Of a stretch of DNA of 14,423 bases, positions 1 through 7,422 are shown piece by piece; the first letter of the stretch is position 1; each line of letters begins with the position of its first letter. Under the pieces are notes generated by a model. The model ran no database searches and was not told the DNA's origin. It saw nothing but the letters and a program-made list of their open reading frames with translations. Both the position numbers and the translations under genes were made by a program. The DNA is from Pseudomonadota bacterium (lineage in GTDB: Bacteria > Pseudomonadota > Gammaproteobacteria > Steroidobacterales > Steroidobacteraceae), in NCBI GenBank assembly GCA_023433515.1, contig JAEZCN010000178.1, positions 1 to 14,423 of the forward strand, read 5' to 3'.

Positions 1-25
1 GGATTGGGTAGCATCAGTGCTGGCC

Positions 26-61
26 ATCCCCACTTTTTACACCGGCACCCCTATCCCCACC
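26..61 (-). repeat. 36-bp dispersed repeat, copy 1
   Basis: Copy 1 of a repeat found four times in this window (26-61, 943-978, 1015-1050, 14382-14417). Read on the minus strand it begins GGTGGGGATA and ends AAAAAGTGGGGAT around a GGTGCCGGTGT core. It differs from the other three copies at one base (position 50, C instead of A). The octamer GTGGGGAT, with its partner GTGGGGAT at the other end, makes an internal direct repeat. The copy ends two bases before the ATG of the EamA gene and fills the place where a ribosome binding site would be expected; on the plus strand it is C-rich and offers none. It resembles REP-type intergenic repeats in size and scatter, but I cannot name a known family. 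Confidence 0.93.
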
Positions 62-63
62 CC

Positions 64-981
64 ATGACCGCGGATTCTTCGCGCCGCGCGAAGCTGATCA
101 TCTGTTTCGCGATCGTCTACCTGGTCTGGGGATCTACCTACCTTGTGGCGAGCATCGGCGTGCACGCGTTGCCGCCGCTGCTGTTCGGCGGGTTGCGGTT
201 CATGATGGCCGGGGTGATCCTGGGCGCGACCGCGCTCGCGCTCGGACGGCGCTTCGAGCTCGATGCGACGGAGTGGAGACACCTTTTCATCGTCGCGATC
301 GGCAGCGTGTTCGTCGCGAACGGCTGCACGAACTGGGGGATGCAGTACGTCGCCTCGAACCAGACGGCCATCCTCAATGCGTCGGCCGCGTTGTGGATCG
401 CACTGCTCGCGACGCGCGGACGCCGCGCGCATGCGCTCGACCGGCGCACGCTGATCGGACTCGTCGTCGGCTTCGCGGGCGCGACGCTCATCATCTGGCC
501 GCGCGGCTCGTTCGCGGGCAGCCACTTCGGCATGCAGTTGCTGATTTTGCTCGCGGTGTTCAGCTGGTCGGCGTCGACCGTCTACATCCGCAACACACAC
601 TCGAAGCTGGACGTGCTGTCGTTCACCGCGATCCAGATGTTCCTCGGCGGCTCGATGATGACGCTGACCGGCTTCGCGATCGGCGAAGGCACGCGCTGGG
701 AGTGGTCGCGGCCGGGACTCGTCGCGATGGCGTATCTCACGATCGCAAGCTCGTGCATCGCGTACACGGCGTATACCTGGCTCGCGAAGAACACCACGCC
801 GGCGCTGGTCGGCACGTACAGCTACGTGAATCCCGCCATCGCCGCGGTGCTCGGCTGGTGGTTCCTCGACGAACACATGGGCGCGAACCAGCTCGTCGGC
901 ATGGCGATCATGTTCGTCGGCGTCGCGCTGGTCAGCTGGCCGGGTGGGGATAGTGGTGCCGGTGTAAAAAGTGGGGATTAG
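64..981 (+). CDS. EamA/DMT-family inner-membrane transporter (YedA/RhaT-like)
   Basis: A 305-residue predicted exporter of the drug/metabolite transporter superfamily, with two EamA repeats and about ten membrane helices. The first repeat opens with a WGSTYLVASIGV segment near residues 22-33 followed by a PPLLFGGLRFMMAG stretch, typical of YedA-like members. The second repeat ends in the YSYVNPAIAAVLGWWFLDE signature near residues 257-275. The substrate cannot be read from sequence; amino acids or metabolites are usual for the family. I chose the ATG at 64 because the protein then starts just before helix 1; the frame is also open leftwards through repeat copy 1 to a TTG at 4, which would add a non-family His/Pro-rich tail. 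No clear Shine-Dalgarno precedes 64. The last dozen residues (GGDSGAGVKSGD) are encoded by repeat copy 2, and the TAG stop lies directly after it. It converges with the MgtC/DUF4010 gene. Confidence 0.9.
   Translation: MTADSSRRAKLIICFAIVYLVWGSTYLVASIGVHALPPLLFGGLRFMMAGVILGATALALGRRFELDATEWRHLFIVAIGSVFVANGCTNWGMQYVASNQTAILNASAALWIALLATRGRRAHALDRRTLIGLVVGFAGATLIIWPRGSFAGSHFGMQLLILLAVFSWSASTVYIRNTHSKLDVLSFTAIQMFLGGSMMTLTGFAIGEGTRWEWSRPGLVAMAYLTIASSCIAYTAYTWLAKNTTPALVGTYSYVNPAIAAVLGWWFLDEHMGANQLVGMAIMFVGVALVSWPGGDSGAGVKSGD
943..978 (+). repeat. 36-bp dispersed repeat, copy 2 (inside the 3' end of the EamA gene)
   Basis: This plus-orientation copy is identical to copy 4 through the following TTAGCG. 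It lies in frame at the end of the EamA gene and encodes its last residues; the stop codon TAG (979-981) comes from the conserved flank of the repeat. With copy 1 it brackets the EamA gene as a pair of inverted copies, one mismatch in 36. Confidence 0.95.
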
Positions 982-1014
982 CGCGAGGGCACCGAGCGGG
1001 TGCAGACGTCGCCA

Positions 1015-1050
1015 ATCCCCACTTTTTACACCGGCACCACTATCCCCACC
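1015..1050 (-). repeat. 36-bp dispersed repeat, copy 3
   Basis: Minus-orientation copy, identical to copy 2 across all 36 bases and inverted relative to it with a 36-nt spacer (979-1014). Its flank reads TTGGCG where copies 2 and 4 read TTAGCG. It ends four bases short of the stop codon of the MgtC/DUF4010 gene. Confidence 0.95.
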
Positions 1051-1054
1051 CTCG

Positions 1055-2302
1055 TCAACCAATCCACCAGCCGAGCCACCAGGCTGCGACGATGAAGAGC
1101 AGGCTGGGGGCGAGGCGGCCGAAATATTGGGCGCCGCCGACGCGAGCGAGGGCGAGCTTGGTCACGATGTTCGCGGTGATGACGAGACCAATGCCCTGAA
1201 CGGCCAGCGGCGAGTCGACGATGCCGCGCGCCGAGAGGCCGGCGATGGACGCGGACGTCGAATGCGCGTCGAGGAAGCCGCCGACGATCGACGCCGCGAG
1301 TGCTCCGCTCGACCCGAACGCCTTCTGCAGCGCGACCACGAGCAGGGCCAGCGCGCAGAACAGGCCGGCGAAGATCAGCGCCAGCCGCAGGTTGAACGCT
1401 CGTCCCGGAAGCGCGCGGACTTCGAGCGGGCTCGTGGCCGAATGCCAGGTGAACAGGAGTCCGGCCGCCACGCTCGCCACGGCCATCGATGCGAGCGGCA
1501 GCCACATCGACGCCAGCAACACCGGGTTCGCCACGCTCACGACGAGCATTAGCTGCACGACGGTCGCCACGGAGGACAGCGCCGCGCCGGAGACCGCCGC
1601 GCGCAGCGCCTCGGGTTGCTGCCGCGCGCGTTCGCCCATGGCGGCGATGACCGCAGAGCTCGACACGAATCCGCCGACCAGGCCCGAGATCGGCAACCCG
1701 AACTTCGCGCCGACCAGCCGCTGGGCCACGTAGCCCGCCGCGTTGATCAGCATGATCAGCACGGTCACGCGCCAGACGAGTTTGAGGTTGATCGCGTCCC
1801 ACGGATCGATGGGTTCGTCGGGCAGGATCGGCAGGATCACGAGCGCCGCCGCGGCCAGCAGCAACGCATCGAGCAGTTCCTGGTCCGTCAGCTTCTCCTG
1901 CGCGAAGCTGCCGAGCTTCTCTCGCAGGTAGAGCAGCAGCGCGAGCAGGACTCCGCAGGACGCCGACAACATCGGCCGCGACGCCGCGAGCGCCCCGATC
2001 ACGAAGGTCGCGATGAGCGCGATCTCGGTCGTCAGCCCCGGATCGTCGCGATGCGAGCGCAGGTACGCGGCGACGGAGAGCGCGACGACACCGAGCGCGG
2101 ATGCGCCCAGCAACACGATGCTGCCGCTCAACGTCGCCAGGACCGCGAGCAGCGCCGTGATCGCGAACGTGCGGACCCCCGCCGCGGCGCGGCCGGGTCC
2201 CGTACCCTTGCGTTTCTCGCGCTCGACGCCGATCAGCAGGCCAACGCCGAGCGCGACCGCGATCGACGAAATGACCGGATCGATCCCGTCGAGCTCACCC
2301 AT
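1055..2302 (-). CDS. MgtC/SapB N-terminal plus DUF4010 membrane protein
   Basis: A 415-residue polytopic inner-membrane protein. Residues about 10-150 match the MgtC/SapB fold, with the characteristic GVGLLIGVEREKR segment at 19-31 and a following GVRTFAI stretch. Residues about 180-400 form the DUF4010 half, with a GLVGGFVSSSAVIAAM segment near 207-222 and a GGFLDAHSTSASIA segment further on. The combination is common in proteobacteria; its function is not established, though MgtC itself is tied to magnesium limitation and intracellular survival. The ATG at 2302 sits correctly before helix 1 but has no obvious Shine-Dalgarno. It is the last gene of the seven-gene minus-strand series, 24 nt after the PF04020-type gene, and ends at the 42-bp inverted repeat. 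Confidence 0.88.
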   Translation of the reverse strand: MGELDGIDPVISSIAVALGVGLLIGVEREKRKGTGPGRAAAGVRTFAITALLAVLATLSGSIVLLGASALGVVALSVAAYLRSHRDDPGLTTEIALIATFVIGALAASRPMLSASCGVLLALLLYLREKLGSFAQEKLTDQELLDALLLAAAALVILPILPDEPIDPWDAINLKLVWRVTVLIMLINAAGYVAQRLVGAKFGLPISGLVGGFVSSSAVIAAMGERARQQPEALRAAVSGAALSSVATVVQLMLVVSVANPVLLASMWLPLASMAVASVAAGLLFTWHSATSPLEVRALPGRAFNLRLALIFAGLFCALALLVVALQKAFGSSGALAASIVGGFLDAHSTSASIAGLSARGIVDSPLAVQGIGLVITANIVTKLALARVGGAQYFGRLAPSLLFIVAAWWLGWWIG

Positions 2303-2326
2303 GCGGAGGTCTGGTTGTCCGGTGAC

Positions 2327-2707
2327 TCAATCCCGGCGCCGGCCGTGCATGACCTCGACCCGCCCGCGCGAGCCGATCATCCACGAGCCCAGCCAGCTCA
2401 CGATGCTGACCACGAGCGCGCCGCCCACGGCGGTCCAGAACCCGTCGATCCGGAAGCCGGGCAACATGAGCGCGACGAGACCGAGCATCGCGGCATTCAC
2501 CACCAGCAGGAACAGCCCGAGCGTGAGCAGCAGCGCCGGCAGCGATATCAGCAACGCGAATGGCCGCACGATGGCGTTGACCACACCTAACAACAGCCCG
2601 GCGAGCACCAGCGTCAGCGCGGAGTCGATGTGAAACCCGCCGAACAGCTCGGTCGCCGCCCACAGTCCGAGCGCCGCGATAACTCCGCGCAGTAAGAATC
2701 CCGCCAT
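2327..2707 (-). CDS. Phage-holin-4-2-like (PF04020-type) small membrane protein
   Basis: A 126-residue protein with four predicted membrane helices. It matches the family labelled phage holin family protein or mycobacterial 4-TMS holin superfamily IV: a short G-F-H-I-D segment (residues 24-28) between helices 1 and 2, a GLLLGVVNAIVRPF motif at 37-50, and a LPGFRIDGFWTAVGGALVVSIVSW stretch near 82-105. Despite the name, chromosomal members are ordinary membrane proteins of unknown role and there is no phage context here. The ATG at 2707 is supported by a GAGGT Shine-Dalgarno eight bases upstream (2716-2720, minus strand). That site lies in the last codons of the SRPBCC gene, whose stop is three bases before this ATG, so the two are probably translationally coupled. 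Confidence 0.85.
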   Translation of the reverse strand: MAGFLLRGVIAALGLWAATELFGGFHIDSALTLVLAGLLLGVVNAIVRPFALLISLPALLLTLGLFLLVVNAAMLGLVALMLPGFRIDGFWTAVGGALVVSIVSWLGSWMIGSRGRVEVMHGRRRD

Positions 2708-2710
2708 GGC

Positions 2711-3175
2711 TCAATACCTCGGTGTTGGGCGATCTTCGTCCAGACCCTTCTCGAGAAAGACCTTGAGGCGGGTCAGCGCCAGCTCCCAGTGGCGGCGCTT
2801 GTGCAGATAGTACGTCACCCAGCGCTGCGCGGCAGGCACGCCGCTGCTCAGCAGCCGTACGGCGGTGCTCGTGGGCCCGATCCGTTCGAACAGGAAGTCC
2901 TCGACGATGACCGCGTCCGAAGAGGGCATGCCCGGCGTGGGCAGCAGGATCAGACGCATGCGTTGCGCGGTCACGAGCACATCGATGCTCGCGTCCAGCT
3001 CCACGCCGCCGCCGAACATCACGCGCAGCCAGCCTTTCTCGCGCGGCGTGATCGATGCGCCCTCGGCGCACCATGACGCCAGCAGACTGCTGTCCGTGAA
3101 TGCCCGCCATACGCGCTGCACCGGCGCGGAGATCTCGACCCGGTGAGCGAAATTGCGAAAAGCGACGCCGCTCAT
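2711..3175 (-). CDS. SRPBCC (START/AHSA1-like) domain protein
   Basis: A 154-residue soluble cytoplasmic protein. The opening HRVEISAPVQRVWRAFTDSSLLASW (residues 11-35) is the first strand and helix pair of the SRPBCC fold, as in the AHSA1/polyketide-cyclase families. A long C-terminal helix (about 115-145, with HKRRHWELALTRLKVFLEKG) closes the hydrophobic pocket typical of the fold. These families bind small hydrophobic ligands or act as co-chaperone-like modules; the sequence gives no ligand. It lies 24 nt after dedA and three bases before the PF04020-type gene, so it is part of the same transcription unit. Confidence 0.8.
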   Translation of the reverse strand: MSGVAFRNFAHRVEISAPVQRVWRAFTDSSLLASWCAEGASITPREKGWLRVMFGGGVELDASIDVLVTAQRMRLILLPTPGMPSSDAVIVEDFLFERIGPTSTAVRLLSSGVPAAQRWVTYYLHKRRHWELALTRLKVFLEKGLDEDRPTPRY

Positions 3176-3199
3176 GCTTCTTGCGTTGATGCTGTCCGT

Positions 3200-3838
3200 T
3201 CATTCCTGCTTGCGCAGGGCCATCACGACCACCGGGATCAACGACACCACGATGATGCCGATCGTCACGAGGCCGAAGTTCTCCTTGATGAACGGCAGAT
3301 TGCCGAAGAAGTACCCCAGCCACACGAACGACAGCACCCATGCGATGCCACCGGTGAAGTTGTAACCCTGGAAGCGCGCGTACGGCATGCGTGCGACGCC
3401 CGCGACGAACGGCGCGCAGGTGCGCAGGATCGGCAGGAAGCGCGACAACACGATGGTCACCGGGCCGTACTTCGCGAAGAACGCCTCGGTGCGCTGCAGG
3501 TATTCGACCTTGAGGAAGCGGATGCGCCCGCTGAAGGCCGGTGGGCCTATCCACCTGCCGATGTGGTAGTTAGTCGTGTTGCCGCCGATCGCCGCCACAA
3601 TCAGCACCAGCGACAGCAGCGGCGCGGTGAGCGTGCCACTGGTGTCCACTGCCGCGAGCGCGCCCGCCGCGAACAGCAGCGAATCGCCAGGCAGGAACGG
3701 CGTCACGACGAAGCCGGTTTCCGCGAACACGATTGCGAACAGGATGAGGTAGATCCAGAAGCCGTAATTGCGCAGCAGCTCGACGAGGTGGGAATCGAGG
3801 TGCAGGATGAAATCGACCAACCAGGTGATCAGCTCCAT
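3200..3838 (-). CDS. DedA-family inner-membrane protein (SNARE-associated/VTT domain)
   Basis: A 212-residue protein with about five or six membrane segments. DedA proteins are proposed lipid carriers or scramblases that return undecaprenyl phosphate or phospholipid across the inner membrane, and they support proton-motive-force homeostasis and cell division. The essential residues known from E. coli YqjA/YghB can be placed: an acidic E40 in AETGFVVTPFLPGDS, D52 in the same stretch, and arginines R133 and R139 in SRFLPILRT. The GNTTNYHIGRWIG segment (86-98) replaces the usual GDxxGYxIGR with N for D. I place the start at the ATG at 3838, seven bases after the ctpA stop; an upstream extension of 38 residues would overlap ctpA and look unlike the family. 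No strong Shine-Dalgarno is visible, so coupling to ctpA is likely. Confidence 0.9.
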   Translation of the reverse strand: MELITWLVDFILHLDSHLVELLRNYGFWIYLILFAIVFAETGFVVTPFLPGDSLLFAAGALAAVDTSGTLTAPLLSLVLIVAAIGGNTTNYHIGRWIGPPAFSGRIRFLKVEYLQRTEAFFAKYGPVTIVLSRFLPILRTCAPFVAGVARMPYARFQGYNFTGGIAWVLSFVWLGYFFGNLPFIKENFGLVTIGIIVVSLIPVVVMALRKQE

Positions 3839-3845
3839 GCGGGGG

Positions 3846-5144
3846 TCATTTTCTCGTTGAAACAGACCCCGAGACCGCGGCGTCGGCGCTCGCCGTGAGT
3901 CCGCGCGGCGCGGGCCGGGCCTTGCGGCCGGCGAGGATTTCGAGCGCGGCATGAACCGCGGGATCGCGCGCGAGCAAGGTCCGGCGCGTGCGTGCGTCGT
4001 CGAGGTCGGCCGGCGGCAGGTTGCCGTCGTCGAACAGGTGTTCCGGCTCGATGCCGCTGCCCTGGATCGAACGGCCCGACGGGGTGAGGTAACGCGAGGT
4101 CGTCAGTTTCACGGCGCGGCCCTGCGTGAGCGGGATGACCGTCTGCACCGATCCCTTGCCGAACGTGCGCTTGCCTAACAACGTCGCCCGGTTGTTATCC
4201 TGCAGCGCGCCGGCGAGGATTTCGGCCGCCGACGCCGTGCCGCCGTTGACGAGTACGACCACCGCCACGCCCGGGAAGATGTCGCCCGGCGTCGCCGACA
4301 TGCTGAAGCGCGCCGCCGGCGTGCGCCCGTCGGCGCTCACGATCACACCTTCCTCGAGAAACTGGTCCGCGACCTCGACGGCCGACTCGAGCACGCCACC
4401 CGGATTGTTGCGCAGGTCGAGTACGACGCCGCGCGGCTTGGCGGTGAGCTCGCGGCGCGCACGCGCCACGCTCGCGGCGAAATCCTCGCCGGTCGCGTCG
4501 CTGAAGTTCGTGATGCGCGCATATAGATAGCCGCCGTCGAGCGGCACGACGGCCACGCTGTGTACGTCGACCTGCGCGCGTTCGACGGTGAATTCGAGCG
4601 GCAGCGCGTAGCCCATGCGCGTCACCGCGAGTTTGACGGTCGAGCCGCGCGGACCGCGCATGCGCGCCATCGCGGCATCGAGATCGGCGCCGACCGGCTG
4701 ACCGTCGATGGCCGAGATCAGGTCGCCGCTGCGGATACCCACGGCCGCGGCGGGCGAATCGCGAAATGGCCGCACCACGCGCAGCGCGCGGTCCGCGGTC
4801 GACACCTCGATTCCGATGCCCGCGTACGTGCCTGCCGTGCTCACGCGCAGGTCGGCATATTCCTCGGCATCGAGATAGGACGAATACGGGTCGAGTCCGC
4901 CGACCAGGCCGCGCAGCGCGCCGTCGATGAGCCGCGGACGTTCGACGCCCTCGACGTATTCGCGCTGCACGCGTTCGATGACCTCGTTGAGGTGCGCGGC
5001 CTCATCCGACACGAGCGGCGGGGACGGGGGTGGCGCGACCACGCTCGCGACGGCCGGCGCCTGGGGAGGATCGCGATATGCGAACACCGCGCCGCCCGCG
5101 GCGATCACGATGCCGATCACGATCCCGATGAGCATGAGCTTCAT
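3846..5144 (-). CDS. ctpA: S41-family C-terminal processing peptidase
   Basis: A 432-residue periplasmic serine protease with a hydrophobic N-terminal segment (residues 3-22) that serves as a signal peptide or anchor, followed by a Pro/Ala-rich linker. The N-terminal region (about 48-100) leads into a PDZ domain (about 106-180, with AGIGIEV and RSGDLISAIDG). The protease core carries LDLRNNPGG (242-250), the nucleophile Ser305 in GGTASAAEI and the general-base Lys330 in GKRTFGKGS, the classic Ser/Lys dyad. Family members trim C-termini and degrade envelope proteins including peptidoglycan enzymes. Proteobacterial genomes often place it directly after envC, suggesting a shared role in septal wall turnover; here a GGDEF/EAL gene lies between them. 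The start has AGGA about 11 nt upstream in the 48-nt gap after that gene. Confidence 0.93.
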   Translation of the reverse strand: MKLMLIGIVIGIVIAAGGAVFAYRDPPQAPAVASVVAPPPSPPLVSDEAAHLNEVIERVQREYVEGVERPRLIDGALRGLVGGLDPYSSYLDAEEYADLRVSTAGTYAGIGIEVSTADRALRVVRPFRDSPAAAVGIRSGDLISAIDGQPVGADLDAAMARMRGPRGSTVKLAVTRMGYALPLEFTVERAQVDVHSVAVVPLDGGYLYARITNFSDATGEDFAASVARARRELTAKPRGVVLDLRNNPGGVLESAVEVADQFLEEGVIVSADGRTPAARFSMSATPGDIFPGVAVVVLVNGGTASAAEILAGALQDNNRATLLGKRTFGKGSVQTVIPLTQGRAVKLTTSRYLTPSGRSIQGSGIEPEHLFDDGNLPPADLDDARTRRTLLARDPAVHAALEILAGRKARPAPRGLTASADAAVSGSVSTRK

Positions 5145-5192
5145 GGGGATAAATCCTAACCCAGAACGGGAAGCGGACGGTGCGGCGGGTCG

Positions 5193-7412
5193 TCAGCCCG
5201 CATCCCGCGCGGATTCGTCGATGAGGAACGCACCGGGCGTCGCGGCGGCAAGCACCGGCAGGACGTCGAGTACCTCGCCGATCGGCACCGGCCTGGCGAT
5301 GGCGAATCCCTGGCCGTAGTCGACCCCGAGCGCGCGCACGCGCGTGCGGATCTCCTCGGTCTCGACGTATTCGGCGACGGTCGTGATGTCCATCGCGCGT
5401 GCGAGTTGCGCGATGGCGCGCACCATCGACTCGGCGCGCTCGTCGCGCAGGATGTCGCGCACGAAGCTGCCGTCGATCTTGAGCATCGAAACGGGCATGG
5501 CACGCAGGTAGGAAAGTGACGACAGGCCGGTGCCGAAGTCGTCGAGCGCCACTCCGCAGCCGAGCTTGCGCAGGCGGGACATGAGCGCTTCGGCGTCCTT
5601 CATGCTCGCGACGGCCGCGCTCTCGGTGAGCTCGAAGCAGAACACGGCCGGATTGATGCGGCTGTTCTCGATGCTGCGGATCACGTAGTCCGGGAATTCC
5701 TCGTCGGTGAGCGACTGGCCGGAAAAATTGATCGTGAAACTCACCGGCGCTTTCGCCAGCAATTCGCGCCGCGGACGCAGTAGTTCGATCACGCTCGAGA
5801 TCACCCAGCGGTCGATCGTCGGCATCATCTGGTAGCGCAGCGCCGCGGACAGGAACCGGTCCGGCCCGATGCTGTTGCCCTCGGGATCGACCATGCGCAG
5901 GAGCACTTCGTAGTGCGGCTTCGCCTGTCCGTCGTCGACGAACGGCAGGATCATCTGCGCCTCGAGCCGCAGGCGGTTTTCGGCGAGCGCCGCGCGCACG
6001 TCGGTCGCGACGTTGATGTCGGTGAAGCGGCGGATGATGCTGACGTCGTTTTCCTGGAAAGTTTCCAGGCGGTTGCGGCCGCGGTCCTTGGCGGCCTTGC
6101 ACGCCGATTCCGCCTCGGCGAGCGAGCGGCCTATGTCCCCATCCTGCCCCTTGAACGGCGTGACGCCGAGGCTGATCGACAGCCGGAAGCGCGCGTCGAC
6201 GTGCGCGCTGGAGAGGCGCGTGACGCCTTCACGCAGGCCTTCGCCGAACATCGCGGCTTCGTCCATCTCCGAGGGCATCACGACCGCGAAGCGGTCGCCC
6301 GAGATGCGCGCCGCGACGGAGTTGGGCGGCAGGTGCTTGCGCAGCAGGTCGCCGATCTGCGCGATCGCCTGGTCGCCGACGTGCATGCCGAAGTTTTCGT
6401 TGATGACGTGCAGCTCGTCGATGTCGACGTACAGCAGGCTCCAGCGCTGCGTGCGCGCCTGCGCGTCCTGGAACGTGAGCTTCACGCGTTGCTCGAGCGC
6501 CGCGCGCGTGAGTAATCCGGAAAGCGTGTCGTAACTGGTCTCGATGCTGGCCGCGACCTTGCGCGCGAGCAGGTCGGCGAGATGCACGTCGCGGCCGACG
6601 AACTCCGGCGCCTCGAGCCGGCGGAACAACGCGAGCACGCCCGAAGTGCGGCCCGAGCCCTGGCGCAGCGGACACGCGAGGATGCGGTACGGAATCGCGA
6701 CCTGTCCGGCTTGCGTCGCGATCCGGTTGATCACGAGCGGATCGATGCGCGTCTGCGTGATCGCGAGCAGCTGTTTCTGCGTGCGCGTGAGGATGCCTGC
6801 GTCGACGGTGTCCGGATGCGTGAGCACGAGGCCCTTGTCCGGCACGACGATGCCGGCGAGCACGCATTTGAGATGCCCGGCCGCGTTCGCGAGCAGGCCC
6901 TGCAGATCGTCCGAGCCGCCGGACTGCGGATGCGTACCGGTCACCGAGAGCAGTAGTTCGAGGTCCTTGTCGCGCGCGGTCAGCGATTCGTTGAGCTGCT
7001 CGATGTCGGCGCGCGCGAGCAGGTCGCGGCGCAGCAGCTCGAGCGCGGGCTTGAGCTGGTCGTGCACGTAGGAGAACGGCAAGACGTCGGCGGCCTTCTG
7101 CCGGTTGCACGCGACCGCGACCGCCGCGGCCACGTTGTCGTGCGTGTCGCGCAGCCAGAATAGATAGGCGGGCCCGTCGTCGGGCAGCGCGCAGTGCTGG
7201 CCGACGCATTCGCGGTCGCCGTCGAGCTGCGTGATCGCCTGCAACACCAGCCCGAACAGGTCCGGATTGGTGCCGGACGCGCTCGCCCACAGGAGCTTGC
7301 CCGTGTTGTCGAACAGGCACACGGATGCCGCGCGCGGCAGCAGCGCCCGCACGAGCTGTGCATAGGGCTCCATGGAGGCTTCGAAGGTCATCAACGGAAG
7401 AACATCGCCCAT
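5193..7412 (-). CDS. GAF-GGDEF-EAL protein, probable c-di-GMP phosphodiesterase with inactive GGDEF
   Basis: About 739 residues from the ATG at 7412. The N-terminal ~17-112 region looks like a small-ligand sensor; ~147-292 resembles GAF; a GGDEF domain spans ~294-452; an EAL domain spans ~475-720. The GGDEF active-site motif reads SGDRF (371-375): the required glutamate is arginine, and no RxxD inhibitory site precedes it, so cyclase activity is unlikely. The EAL domain keeps the catalytic set: E502 in EVL (usual EAL), N562, E594, D624-D625 in DDFGTG, K645 in KID, E681 and E684 in AEYVE, and Q701. It should therefore hydrolyse c-di-GMP, possibly with the degenerate GGDEF as a GTP-sensing module. 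No membrane helix is seen, so it is cytoplasmic. Starts at 7391 or 7373 are possible; the frame is open into envC but such an extension is not credible. The chosen ATG lies in the loop of a hairpin. Confidence 0.88.
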   Translation of the reverse strand: MGDVLPLMTFEASMEPYAQLVRALLPRAASVCLFDNTGKLLWASASGTNPDLFGLVLQAITQLDGDRECVGQHCALPDDGPAYLFWLRDTHDNVAAAVAVACNRQKAADVLPFSYVHDQLKPALELLRRDLLARADIEQLNESLTARDKDLELLLSVTGTHPQSGGSDDLQGLLANAAGHLKCVLAGIVVPDKGLVLTHPDTVDAGILTRTQKQLLAITQTRIDPLVINRIATQAGQVAIPYRILACPLRQGSGRTSGVLALFRRLEAPEFVGRDVHLADLLARKVAASIETSYDTLSGLLTRAALEQRVKLTFQDAQARTQRWSLLYVDIDELHVINENFGMHVGDQAIAQIGDLLRKHLPPNSVAARISGDRFAVVMPSEMDEAAMFGEGLREGVTRLSSAHVDARFRLSISLGVTPFKGQDGDIGRSLAEAESACKAAKDRGRNRLETFQENDVSIIRRFTDINVATDVRAALAENRLRLEAQMILPFVDDGQAKPHYEVLLRMVDPEGNSIGPDRFLSAALRYQMMPTIDRWVISSVIELLRPRRELLAKAPVSFTINFSGQSLTDEEFPDYVIRSIENSRINPAVFCFELTESAAVASMKDAEALMSRLRKLGCGVALDDFGTGLSSLSYLRAMPVSMLKIDGSFVRDILRDERAESMVRAIAQLARAMDITTVAEYVETEEIRTRVRALGVDYGQGFAIARPVPIGEVLDVLPVLAAATPGAFLIDESARDAG

Positions 7413-7422
7413 CCGGCGATGT
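7402..7422 (-). promoter_or_regulatory. Hairpin around the presumed start codon of the GGDEF/EAL gene
   Basis: On the minus strand an ACATCGCC arm (7422-7415) pairs perfectly with GGCGATGT (7409-7402). The five-base loop GGATG (7414-7410) contains the ATG at 7412. A second, competing pairing (CCGGCGA 7453-7447 with TCGCCGG 7419-7413) also reaches the start codon. There is no Shine-Dalgarno in the 73-nt gap after envC. The structure is certain at the sequence level; a regulatory role is inference. Confidence 0.5.

Larger units (their letters stand above)
942..1051. terminator. Long inverted repeat between convergent genes (possible bidirectional terminator)
   Basis: Repeat copies 2 and 3 face each other. 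Bases 942-983 pair with 1010-1051: 42 pairs with a single A-C mismatch (980 with 1013). The 26-nt loop (984-1009) contains a second small hairpin, GCACC-GAGCG-GGTGC (989-1003). The structure fills the whole space between the EamA stop (981) and the stop of the minus-strand MgtC/DUF4010 gene (1055), so transcripts from either side would run into it. There is no terminal U-tract outside the stem, so classical intrinsic termination is uncertain; protection of mRNA 3' ends or a recombination hotspot are alternatives. Confidence 0.6.

Noticed and set aside
26..1050. CRISPR-like array from the clustered repeat copies
   Set aside because: Copies alternate in orientation, spacing is irregular (881 and 36 nt), one lies inside a gene and there are no cas genes.
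37..1062. Long minus-strand open frame opposite the EamA gene
   Set aside because: Arginine/aspartate-rich composition typical of antisense frames in GC-rich DNA, no domain seen, and the plus-strand EamA protein is clearly real.
1616..2590. Long plus-strand open frame opposite the MgtC/DUF4010 gene
   Set aside because: Composition (Gln/Arg/Asp-rich) is a shadow of the real membrane protein on the other strand.
2327..2707. Prophage remnant suggested by the holin-like protein
   Set aside because: PF04020-type proteins are common chromosomal membrane proteins; no endolysin, integrase or other phage gene is nearby.
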